Assembly (NCBI RefSeq): GCF_033115175.1
Contig: NC_084827.1
Coordinates: 22,128,001 to 22,192,000 of the forward strand
Reading direction: 5' to 3'
Length of the DNA: 64,000 bases
Source of the DNA: Lepus europaeus
Taxonomy: Eukaryota > Chordata > Mammalia > Lagomorpha > Leporidae
The notes beneath the pieces were generated by a model that did not search any database, was not told where the DNA came from, and was given only the letters and a program-made list of their open reading frames with translations. This document shows positions 11,485 to 20,785 of the stretch, piece by piece; the stretch's first letter is position 1; each line of letters starts with the position of its first letter. The translations under genes were made by a program, and so were the position numbers.

Positions 11485-12628
11485 TTTTTTTTTTTTCACT
11501 TCCAATTATCTTTATATACAGAAGATTGATTCAGTATATAATTAGTAAAGATCTCTTCAGTTTGTACCCACACAGAAACACAAAGTGTAAAAATACTGTT
11601 TCAGTACTAGTTATAGCATCTCTGCACATTAGACAACACATTAAGGACAGATCCCATATGGGATGTAAGTACACAGTTGCTGACTTAACAATTTGACACT
11701 CCTGTTCATGGCGTCAGTAATCTCCCTAGGCTCTAGTCATGAGTTGCCAGGGCTATGGAAGCCTTTAGAGTTCGCTGACTTTGATCTTATTCTGATAGGG
11801 TCATAGTCAAAGTGGAAGTTCTCTCCTCCCTTCAGAGAAAGGTACCTCCTTCTTTGATGGCCCTGTTCTTTCCACTGGGATCTCACACACAGAGATCATT
11901 CATTTAGGTCTTCTTTTTTTTTCCATGATATCTTGGCTTTCCATGCCTGCTATACTCTCATGGGCTCTTCAGCCAGATCCGAATGCCTTAAGGGCTGATT
12001 CTGAGGCCACAGTGTTGTTTAGGACGTCTGCCATTCTATGAGTTTGCTGTGTATCCCACTTCTCATGTTGGATCCTTCTCTCCCTTTTTGATTCTATCAG
12101 TTAGTATTAGTAGACACTTGTCTTGTTTGTGTGATCCCTTTGACTCTTAGACCAATCAGAGCCATCAATTGTGAACTGAAATTGATCACTTGGACTAGTG
12201 AGATGGCATTGGTACATGCCACCTTGATGGGATTGTATTGGAATCCCCTGGCACGTTTCTAACTCCACCATTTGGGGCAAGTCTGATTGAGCATGCCCCA
12301 AATTGTACAACTCCTCCCTCTCTTTTTCTCACTCTTATATTTAAAAGGGAATACTTTTCAGTTAAAATTTAAACACCTAAGAATAATTGTGTGTTGATTA
12401 CAGAGTTCAACCACTAGTACTAGAACAAAAACAACAACAACAACAACAACAAATACTAAAAAGGATAAAGTATTACATTGTACATCTAGAGTCAGGACAA
12501 GAGCTGATCAGGTCATTGTTTCTTATAGTGTCCATTTCACTTCAACAGATTTCCCCTTTGGTGCTCAGTTGTCACTGATCAGGGAAAAGAAATATTTGTC
12601 TCTTTGGGACTGGCTTAATTCACTCAGT
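11485..12628 (-). mobile_element. Second antisense L1 3' part in the ERV
   Basis: A new T-run at 11485-11496, then the complement of the L1 3'UTR again (CTTTATATACAGAAGATTG and onward), the end of ORF2 at about 12560-12628, and a CAA/AAC simple repeat near 12428-12452. Two L1 3' ends thus lie in tandem in the same orientation, either two insertions or one 3'UTR duplication. ERV sequence resumes at about 12629. Confidence 0.85.
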
Positions 12629-13100
12629 CCAACCCATAGGAGCAGATGCGGTCCTGGGACAAGGTGCCAATTGGGATTAAAACTCTCCCAATGGCATAAC
12701 AGCCAGAAATCATTTCATTACTTGCTTACTAGCTGACATAAAAAATCCACCAGAAAGATAGTTGAAGCAGCTCAAGAGGGGCCCCTTAACTACACAGGGA
12801 AAAATTCTAGAGTTGGCCTTTAAAGGATGCAATGGGATTGATGCGAAAGGCAAATTTCAAATGCTGGCCAAGGCCTTTCAGCAACCTTCTGTCTCCAGTA
12901 ACCCCACTAACCTCAGGAGTCCAGCTGACCTCAGGAGTCCTCAGGTCTGTCCTTTAAATATGGCCAGATGGGACTCTGGGCCAGATTACTCAGAAGAGCC
13001 ATTGCAGGGTGTCCTCTTGCCCACTGGGTCAGTAGGCCATCCACTCCACCCATGCCCCATGTTGACCTTCTAGGTCTGGCAACCAAGTATTAAAGGAGCC
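12629..13100 (+). pseudogene. ERV gag C-terminal remnant
   Basis: From its position just ahead of protease this should be the end of gag. An open segment at 12762-13073 (about 103 codons) is proline-rich and ends in a region where a nucleocapsid zinc knuckle would be expected, but no complete Cys-Cys-His-Cys knuckle is left. The capsid part is missing. No function remains. The assignment rests on position. Confidence 0.5.
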
Positions 13101-13109
13101 TGGACTCCC

Positions 13110-13336
13110 ACCACCCTATTACGACCATCATTCTTTCGGGGCCCAGGGTAGCTGTGATGGTAGAAGGTAGGCCAATTTCTTTCCTCATTGACACAGGGGC
13201 AACTTTCTCAGTCCTTATCCACTACTGGGGGCCCACCTCTTCCATAATCGGGGTAAAGGAAAACTGTACCTCTACAACCAATCTACTCTACATGATTGAT
13301 AAGATGCCCTTCTCTCTCCCTCTTTACTTGTCATAA
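13110..13336 (+). pseudogene. ERV protease remnant
   Basis: The reading frame through 13154-13336 contains the aspartic protease active-site motif DTGA at 13190-13201, preceded by a hydrophobic FLI and followed by TFSVL. This is the typical context of a retroviral protease, an enzyme that cuts the viral polyproteins as a dimer. The frame ends at 13336, before a complete protease domain could be formed, so the copy is broken. The upstream frame is open back to about 13110. This is the most secure gene identification inside the ERV. Confidence 0.85.
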
Positions 13337-13639
13337 CCCCAGTGTCCTACCCTCTTCTGTGAAAGGATTTACTCTGTCAGTTTGGTATCCAAATGACCTC
13401 TACCCTCTGACTGTCACTCCTGTCCTCCAACTCACCTTTGCCTCCCTTCCTGTTATGGCTCTCTCAAAATGATCCTGGCCCAACTGCCCTGCCTACCTCA
13501 GGCCCTGTCCACTGTTAACCCATGGGGATGGGACATCAGTCACCCTATGATAGCAGCTCATCATCCTCCTGTACAGATCAGAGTTCAAGACTCTTCTACA
13601 TTTCCCTCTAAACTTTAATATCCCCTATCCCTTTATAGC

Positions 13640-13911
13640 CTTAGGGGATTCAAGCATATTATTTTACTAAACTTCTCCTCCAAGGATTACTCTGTAAAAC
13701 CAGCTCCCTTTGTAACATTCCCATTCTGGCAGTGAATACCTAACAGTTCCCTCTGCTTAGTACAAGATCTTTGCCTCATCAACTCCACAGTAGTACCCAG
13801 ACATCCAGTAGTACCCAACCTATACACTTTCCTCTCCTCTATCCCTGCCACCACTTCTTACTTTTTGGTACTGGACCTTAAAGACACATTCTTCATCATC
13901 CCCTCTGCCTG
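13640..13911 (+). pseudogene. ERV reverse transcriptase N-terminal remnant
   Basis: Reading across frames, the DNA encodes pieces typical of the fingers and palm of a gammaretroviral reverse transcriptase: a VQDL-like block near 13760, a VPNLYTF-like block near 13815, and VLDLKDTFFIIP at about 13869-13904, the motif that carries the first catalytic aspartate. A TGA at 13909-13911 and sequence unlike RT follow. The second catalytic motif (YxDD type) was not found. Frameshifts and stops separate the pieces. Confidence 0.8.
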
Positions 13912-15650
13912 ATGCCCTGTTTCTCCCCTCTGCAGCAGCCAAAACTGCCTCTCTCTTTTCTGCCAGTTTCCCCTCCTGAGTACAAAGAAAATATTGTAAA
14001 GGCTAGCAAAATGTTTAACACTCTGGAAGGCCCTGCACCTAAAACATTCCAAATTGCTAAGAAAATACACTGTAAAGTTCATCAAAAGACCTTTCTCTCA
14101 TCCTCCTACCACCTCACCAGAGTCCTTGTAGTGCTTTACACCTTCCCCAATAAGCAGCTCTGCTCTTCAAGCCTAATATGAAACACTCCTACTTCTGTCT
14201 GGGCAGACTCAGCTCTACAGTCTTTAACTAGCCACCTCTTCTTCTTTACATCCTAAAATCTTAAAACCTAACATAATGCAAAACAATCTCTAGCGAGTAA
14301 ATCATCTAGGACACACCAGTCCCTGGACCACAGTCACTCTTGGGACCTATCTTTCAGCTGCCTTTACACATGTTTGTTTCAGAGGCAGTTCCAAGTAGAC
14401 TGTTGACTAGGCATCACTGGCTTAAGGTGTTTTTTTGGGTAAAAACAAAAATGGATTCAAATAAAATTTAAAATCTAAAGAGATGTCTTTGGTAAATAAT
14501 AACCTCATACATAAAATTTTGATTCAGCTGGAACTGGACATTGGGTTCAAGCATAAAATTGTGTTATTAGTAAAAAATGTTAAGACAGAAAGAGAATTTG
14601 AAATAAAGAAAGGACAAGGCTTGTAAGAATTTATCCTAATGGCTATTTTATTCTAGACTGAAATGAAAATCTAGAAGGTTTAAGTAAGTTGCAGAAGGTA
14701 TGACAAAGTCATAGATTATGAAATAATTTTTTTAATATAAAAGCTATCTATTTTTTCTTTGATTAACATACAATTAAAATCTGCCCCTCCTCTCAATAAA
14801 AAACTCCCTCCTGGTTTGGACAGCACCTTTTATAGGTCCTCTAATAATTAATTGTCCTTTGTTTTGGACCTTGCGTATTTAATCTGCTTGTTAGATCTAT
14901 TTCCTCCAGACTTAAAACAAAGAGAATCTAGGTGACCATACACGTGAAACCTCTAAGGAAGATAGTTTTTGTGAGCTGACACTGCAGCCCCCTCAAGAAG
15001 CCACCTCCTGCTGGAACCTATCTTGACCATGGGCCCTATCTCATCCCTAATTCACTCACCCTATAACCTCCAGAAACTAGTGAGCCACCAGACTCTTCTT
15101 TTTCTTCCTTTTCCAGGACCTAGATCCTGCATGCCTTCCTAGTAGGCTCAACCCTATCCTCCTCACCACACTCCATTCTAAGGCCTGCAGAATTCCCCTC
15201 CATTACACCATTACTCCCACATGGCCACTCACAGCCAAGTTTATCCAGACCTGAGCTCCGCTGCCAATGGTGCCCAAAGACCCAGGCCCTTATGCAATTG
15301 ATAAACCTGCCTCTGAGAAATGGTGACCAGCCACCCTCCACTTCCAGTACCAGATAAATGCTGGTCCTCTCTTATACTGCTACCAGTTCATTCTACAGCT
15401 TCTGTGCGAGGAATATCAAACACACTCCTTAGACATCCACCCCTCTGGCTCCTTTCAGATATTGAAGATTTACACATACAGGGACCCTTCTCAGATTTCA
15501 CTCCCTTTGAAATCCATACTTTGCCATGCTTTCTCTTTTTGTCTCACTCTTTCTTCCATACACCATGAATTCCCAATAATCTCATCTTTTCTGCACTTTT
15601 GTGTCTCTCCTGAATCCACACTGGCCCAGGAACATGTTATGAGTGACAAT
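13912..15650 (+). other. ERV internal region, largely unrecognisable
   Basis: This is where the RT core, RNase H and integrase should lie, but it is far too short and I see no HHCC or DDE motif. A small open frame at 13912-14181 has no recognisable domain. 14400-14780 is AT-rich and unlike the rest. 15000-15340 is proline-rich and could be the pol-env junction. Large deletions are the likely explanation. Confidence 0.4.
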
Positions 15651-16730
15651 TTCAGATATACACCACTTCCATTCCTGCTAAATTATTTAATGCTACCTTC
15701 TTCCCCATCACGGCTGTGCAGGCCCCATTATTCTATACTTCGATTTCGCTCAGCCCTGCTCACATAGTTGTTTTGTCCGGACTAGATATATTTTATCTCA
15801 ATTTAATATACATCCATATTATATCTGCCTAACTAAAGACAACACAGGATCATGTTATGATACTTACTGAAAAGGTTGCTTATCTGTGTTATGTAAGTTC
15901 TAGTATACTGACCATAGATATAGCCTCCCATGAAAACAATTCTCTAAAGTCTTGCCCTAAGATAAAAACACTCTAGCTTGGATGCCACATGCCGAAAAAG
16001 ACTATGGAGTCCCACATATTTCAGCCTTCACTGTAACTAACCCCTACCTTCAGGTCTGGCAAGATGGAGTTGAGGGATCCATCACTTTATATATAGGCTC
16101 TAACAAAGAAGATCCCCATGGAACCATAAGATTATCAGGGCCTATACTCAGTTCCTGACATCTCCCATTAATGTGGTGGTTGATATAGTAAAGGAGTCCT
16201 CTGAACACCTGCCCTAATTAATTGTCCAGTCAAACCCCCTTAACATGGCCACAACTCATCAATCTGTCTCTCACCCTATTTTACCAACTACCCAATTCTA
16301 TTTTACCCTTGGCCCTTTACCAACAGCAATGCTTTATATGTGCTCCTCTTCTGGAATATCCCTTCTTGGCTACCCTGTTCACTCATGTTTCTGTTTCTAC
16401 AAACTCCTGTACTCCCAATCCTCAGAAAATTGCCGGTCACCTTCCCCTACATTCTGGAGGAAAAGATGCAACATGATCACCAACATAACAGAACAACCCA
16501 ATGAGTTTATGCCACATAACATTCCCTATGTCAGCAATATAACCACCACTTCCACAGCTTCCTTTTCTCGCCCTCTGAAAACTTCATTTCTTTGTATACC
16601 TTATACACTTGTATCAGCAGTTCTATACCCCATCCATGTGTATTCGTTGGTGATCCTTTCCCCCCATCTAATATTATATGACTACTCAGAGTTTCTTTTA
16701 CAGACAAACTCCTCTACCCACAAGAGATAA
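15651..16730 (+). pseudogene. ERV envelope surface-subunit remnant
   Basis: Envelope-derived by position between the pol remnant and a transmembrane subunit. The longest open frame, 16245-16730 (161 codons), contains clustered cysteines (a YMCSSS segment and HSCFCF) and an N-x-T site, and ends in HKR followed by TAA. In the same frame just past the stop comes a hydrophobic stretch resembling a fusion peptide, so HKR may be the old surface/transmembrane cleavage site. The frame is open at its 5' side only from 16245. It is a decayed gene. Confidence 0.6.
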
Positions 16731-17225
16731 GTGATCTTTCTCCCAGCCTTGGTTGGAATCACCTTTACAGCTTCCCTCTATTCTACGGTGGTCTCGGGAA
16801 CTGCTCTAGGCCACAATGTTATGTCTATTAACTGGTTCCAATAACAACTCCAACAACTACAAGAGGAGATCACCAAACCCATTAAAATCTCAGCAGATAC
16901 TATTTAGGGACTTAGAAAATCAAATCACCTCACCAGTAGTGCTACAAAATAGAGGTGCTGTGGACCTTATAACAGCTGAAAAGGGGGAAACTTGTGTTTT
17001 TATGGGAGAACAATACTGCTATTATGTTAATCTGATCAGGTAGAACAAAATGTTAAAATGCTCCAACAAATTGCCATATCTATTAAACAATCTGTCCTAG
17101 GGTCCAATCCCCACCTCCATGGAGCCCTCTTACCACTTGGCTAACGCCACTCCTGGGACTATTGGCTGTTATGTTCACCCTGACTTTTATACTACCTTAT
17201 TCGTTTAACTATTTACAGGAGGTGA
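16731..17225 (+). pseudogene. ERV envelope transmembrane-subunit remnant
   Basis: A hydrophobic segment at about 16737-16805 has the look of a fusion peptide. A frameshift separates it from the 16816-17043 frame, which holds LQNRGAVDLITAEKG, the conserved heptad and immunosuppressive-domain region of class I ERV envelopes, and then a cysteine motif. In that motif the first cysteine of the usual CX6CC pair is tyrosine here. A stop at 17041-17043 cuts the frame. A further hydrophobic stretch at 17143-17220 fits the membrane anchor. Several breaks make it non-functional. Confidence 0.82.
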
Positions 17226-17449
17226 TAATGGAACAAACCAAAGCCTCAACCAGGTCTTCAACCAAATGCTACTACAGGGAAATACTCAGCTCCCCACCTA
17301 GGAGATCATGACTTAAGATGTTGTCCCACCAGTGGAGAGTGACTTGTTGCCCTATGTTAGCAGGACGTAGCTTGAGAAGATAGATCATTATCCCTCAACC
17401 CTCCTGGGCTTTTGGAGCTGGTGTAATCCTATATAATGCTTGCTTTATT

Positions 17450-17469
17450 AAAAAAAATAGGGGAGGGAA
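17450..17469 (+). promoter_or_regulatory. ERV polypurine tract
   Basis: A-run followed by TAGGGGAGGGAA directly before the 3' LTR. This is the expected position and composition of the plus-strand primer, with one T interrupting the purines. Confidence 0.8.
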
Positions 17470-17931
17470 TATTAGTGAAATTGGCACTGTATTATCTGAG
17501 GCGCCATCTTAAGCCTCAGGCACCATCTTAGGCTCTGGCCCAGTCACCATTTTATACAATAAGTTTCTGTTTCTCTGAGATACTTTTCAGTTTCCTAAGT
17601 CCAGCCTGGTGTACAAGAAGTCAGGTAAGGCTGGCTCTGTGGCTCAATAGGCTAATCCTCCGCCTACGGCGCTGGCACACCGGGTTCTAGTCCTGGTCAG
17701 GGCTCTGGTTTCTGTCCCGGTTGCCCCTCTTCCAGGCCAGCTCTCTGCTATGGCCTGGGAGTGCAGTGGAGGATGGCCCAAGTGCTTGGGTCCTGCACCG
17801 CATGGGAGACCAGGAGAAGCACCTGGCTCCTGGCTTTGGATCAGCACAGTGCGCTGGCCGCAGCGGCCATTGGAGGGTGAACCAATGGCAAAGGAAGATC
17901 TTTCTGTCTCTCTCTCAGTGTCCACTCTGCC

Positions 17932-17969
<38 letters not shown>

Positions 17970-18176
17970 CTCAGGTAAACAAATGGCCCAACCATGTGCA
18001 TTGCTTTCATCCCACCCAATGGAATTTGCTGTTCTTACTTCCTTATCGCTGATAAACTATGTAAGACCTGTTCTAGTGCAGGCTGCTGTTTCTCTTGTGC
18101 ATGGTGAGGTGGCCTTGTCAGCTGACAATAAACTTTTCCTTTATTCTGATGTCTGGTGTGGTTTGTGGTATCCTCA
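17470..18176 (+). repeat. ERV 3' LTR with SINE inside
   Basis: Starts TATTAGTGAAATT (the canonical TG is now TA) and ends TCCTCA. It retains AATAAA at 18127-18132. A C-SINE occupies 17629-17970. Without it the LTR is about 365 bases. The bases GCAT before the 5' LTR and ACAT at 18176-18179 may be the diverged 4-bp target duplication. Confidence 0.88.
17629..17970 (+). mobile_element. C-SINE (poly(A)-tail class) inside the 3' LTR
   Basis: GGCTGGCTCTGTGGCTCAAT head, CTCTGCCTGT end and an A-run of about 30. TCAGGTAA flanks it on both sides (17621-17628 and 17971-17978) as a target duplication cut out of LTR sequence. It combines features of the two young sub-classes described elsewhere in the window. 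Confidence 0.93.
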
Positions 18177-18447
18177 CATATGGGTGCTGGTTCTAGTCCC
18201 AGCCACTCCTCTTCCAATCTAGTTCTTTACTATGGCCTGGGAAAGCAGTGGAAGATAGTCCAAGTGCTTGGGCCCCTGCACACACATGGGAGACCTGGAA
18301 GAAGTAGTACTTGGCTCCTGGCTTCAGATCAGCTCAGCCTCAGCCATTGTGGCCATTTAAGGAGTGAACAAGTGCATCGGTGGAAGACCTTTATATCTCT
18401 CTCTCCCGGTCTGTAACTCTCAAATAAATAAAATCTTTTAAAAAATA
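18177..18447 (+). mobile_element. C-SINE (+), 3' piece split by the ERV
   Basis: Continues the SINE begun at 10522: ATGGGTGCTGGTTCTAGTCC, GGCCTGGGAAAGCAGTGG, CACACATGGGAGACC and the end CAAATAAATAAAATC. Together the two pieces make one near-complete C-SINE. Confidence 0.9.
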
Positions 18448-18650
18448 TAATATATTATAAAAGCAGGGCAGTTATAAAGGAGGAAAAAACTTCTAAATTT
18501 GTATGAGCTTTTGCCTTTCCTATTGTCAGCGGACAGGTGATAATTGCTTTGCCCAACTACCTGAAGAGCAAGGAGCAGGAGAGTTGATGGAGTCATGGGA
18601 TCAATTTTATATGCAGAACTTCAAATGAAAAATCATTTCAATCATGTGAC
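18448..18650. repeat. LTR-like repeat, copy 2, right part
   Basis: Matches 8365-8640: GAGGAAAAAACTTCTAAAT, CAACTACCTGAAGAGCAAGG and TTTTATATGCAG are shared. It lacks about 100 bases present in copy 1. Confidence 0.65.
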
Positions 18651-18840
18651 TGCTGGATTGGAAGCAGAGGAGCTAGGACTTAACCATAGTACACTGATTT
18701 GGAATGCAGGCATTCCAGGTGGCAGCTACTCATCTGCTAGATTCTTGTGCTTTGATTTCCACCACTGAAGTGACTGAAGAATCTGTCTGAAAAGATTACT
18801 TTCATATCTAATCTGAAAAATACTTTCACATTGGGCTTTT
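18651..18840. other. Unassigned short stretch
   Basis: Possibly the remains of an old C-SINE (GGCAGCTACTCATCTGCTAG) but too diverged to call. Nothing else seen. Confidence 0.3.
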
Positions 18841-18845
18841 AACTT

Positions 18846-19175
18846 TTTTTCAGATTTATTATATTTATTTGAAAGGCAGAGTTACAGAGAGGCAGAGCCA
18901 AAGAGAGAGAGAGAGAGAGGGGTCTTCCATTTGCTGGTTCACTCCACAAATGGCCTCAAGGGCTAGAACTGAGCCCATCTGAAGCCTGGAGCTTCACCTG
19001 GGTCTCCCACGTGGGTGCAGGGGCCCAAGGACTTGGGCCATCTTCTACTGCTTTTCCAGGTGCATTAGCAGGGAGCTGGCTCAGAAGTGGAGCAGCCGAG
19101 ACTCGAACTACTGCCCATAAGGGATTCTAGAACTGCAGGCCAGGGCTTTAATCCACCCGGTCACAGTGCCAGACC
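18846..19175 (-). mobile_element. C-SINE, antisense
   Basis: Complement of a full C-SINE: TATTTGAAAGGCAGAG at the left, CACAGTGCCAGACC at the right. CTTTTAACTT flanks it on both sides (18836-18845 and 19179-19188). A GA-run lies at 18903-18919. Confidence 0.93.
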
Positions 19176-19335
19176 AATCTTTTAACTTTATGCTTCAAGA
19201 AACTAGCACACAAATATTCTGTGATACTCTCAATTCCAATTCTCTTGCAAAGGACATGTTAATATTTTGTGACAATTATATAGCAAGAATTCAAGGACCT
19301 TTTAGAGGGTATGTTGATGAGGTCAAATCAGTTTA

Positions 19336-20336
19336 AATATAAGAGTGGGAATAAGAGAGGGAGGAGATGTACAATTTGGGACATGCTCAAGCTGACTTGC
19401 CTCAAATGGTAGAGTTAGAAACATGACAGGGGATTCCAATTCAATCCCATCAAGGTGGCATGAACAAATGCCATCTCACTAGTCCAAGTGATCAGTTTCA
19501 GTTCACAATTGATCATACTGATAGGATTAAGAGTCAAAGGGATCACATAAACAAGACTAGTGTTTGCTAATACCAACTGATAGAATTAAAAAGGAGAGAA
19601 CGATCCAACATGGGAAGTGGGATACAAAGCAGACTCATAGAATGGCAGATGCCCTAAACAGCACTCTGGCCTCAGAATCATCGTTTAAGGCATTCGGATC
19701 TGGCTGAAGAGCCCATGAGAGTATTTTAGACATGGAAAGCCAAGGCACTCTGGCAAAACAAAACAAAACAAAAAAAACACCCTAAATGAAAGACCTCTGT
19801 GAGTGAGATCCAAGGATCCCAGTGGAAAGAAGGAGGTACCTTTCTCTGAAGGGAGGACAGAACTTCAACTTTGACTATGACCTTGTCTAAATAAGATCAG
19901 AGTTGGCAAACTCAAAAGGCTTCCGTAGCCTTGACAACTCATGACAAGAGCCTAGGGTGATTACTGATGCCATAAACAAGAGTGCCAATTTGTTAAGTCA
20001 ACAACAGGAGTCACTGTGCACTTACTCCCCATATAGGATCTCTGTCCTTGATGTGTTGTACAAGGCGAATTAATGCTATAACTAGTACTCAGACAGTAGT
20101 TTACATTTTGTGTTTCTGTGTGGGAGCAAACTGTTGAAATCTTTACTTAATATATACTAAATTTATCTTCTGTATATAAATATAATTGAAAATGAATCTT
20201 GATGCGAATGGAATGGGAGAGGGAGCGGGAGATGGGAGGGTTAGAGGTGGGAGGGAAGTTATGGAGGGGGAAAAGCCACTGTAATCCAAAAGCTGTACTT
20301 TTGAAATTTATATTTATAAAATAAAAGTTAAAAAAA
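19336..20336 (+). mobile_element. 5'-truncated L1, 3'UTR only
   Basis: A nearly complete lagomorph L1 3'UTR: TAAGAGTGGGAATAAGAGAG at the start, the GGCATTCGGATCTGGCTGAAG block, then GGGAGAGGGAGCGGGAGATGG and AAAGCCACTGTAATCC, ending in an A-rich tail. The element was truncated before ORF2. It is the cleanest 3'UTR copy in the window and served as my reference for the others. Confidence 0.92.
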
Positions 20337-20399
20337 TCAATGGAAATACTGATGGCAAGTGATCTGGTTGAACTTACCATACCTCTTACAATGCTAAGT

Positions 20400-20785
20400 T
20401 TCTTCATCATTAGTGGGAGGTTATCTTAGACTGCTTTGGCTGCTGTAACAGAATACATTAAACTGCAGGCCTAAGCTATACATGTGTTTCTTCCAGTAAT
20501 AGAGGCTAGGTAAGAAGTCCCAGAACAAGACAGCAGATGGTTCACTTCCTGGTAATGTCCCTAATCCTAGCTTGCAGATACTTTTCTCCTTGCTGTGTTG
20601 GGTGAGCCAGGGCAATTGCTCTGGTTTCTTCTCAGAAGTACTAATCTCAACAAGTTGCACCCTCATGAACACACATAAACCTAACTATATCCTAAAGGTT
20701 CAATCTGCAAATACCATCACTCTAGGAATTGGGGTTCCAACATAAGAATTTACAGGGACCACATGTCTGCCCACATCAGAGGTAG
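20400..20785 (+). repeat. Ancient mammalian LTR/MER-like repeat
   Basis: Ordered landmarks of an old mammal-wide repeat: GACTGCTTTGGCTGCTGTAACAG, AGAGGCTAGGTAAGAAGTCC, GTTCACTTCCTGGT, ATACCATCACTCTAGG, GGGGTTCCAACATAAGAATT. The exact family is not certain. Confidence 0.55.

Larger units (their letters stand above)
10573..18176 (+). mobile_element. Class I endogenous retrovirus, degraded provirus
   Basis: Two related LTRs (10573-10907 and 17470-18176) bound an internal region with, in order, a primer binding site, remnants of gag C-terminus, protease, reverse transcriptase, envelope surface and transmembrane parts, and a polypurine tract. Domain order and the tRNA-His-like primer site suggest a gammaretrovirus-like (class I) ERV of the HERV-H kind. 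That kinship is inference from motifs, not a database match. Most of gag, the RT core, RNase H and integrase are missing or unrecognisable. Antisense L1 sequence (11116-12628) fills part of the gag region. It has no intact gene. Confidence 0.9.

Noticed and set aside
16245..16730. 161-codon frame as an intact host-used envelope gene
   Set aside because: It starts within the surface subunit, ends in a stop before the fusion-peptide-like region, and the TM part is frameshifted and stopped again.
18127..18132. AATAAA as polyadenylation site of a cellular gene
   Set aside because: It lies at the expected place inside the ERV 3' LTR and no gene precedes it.
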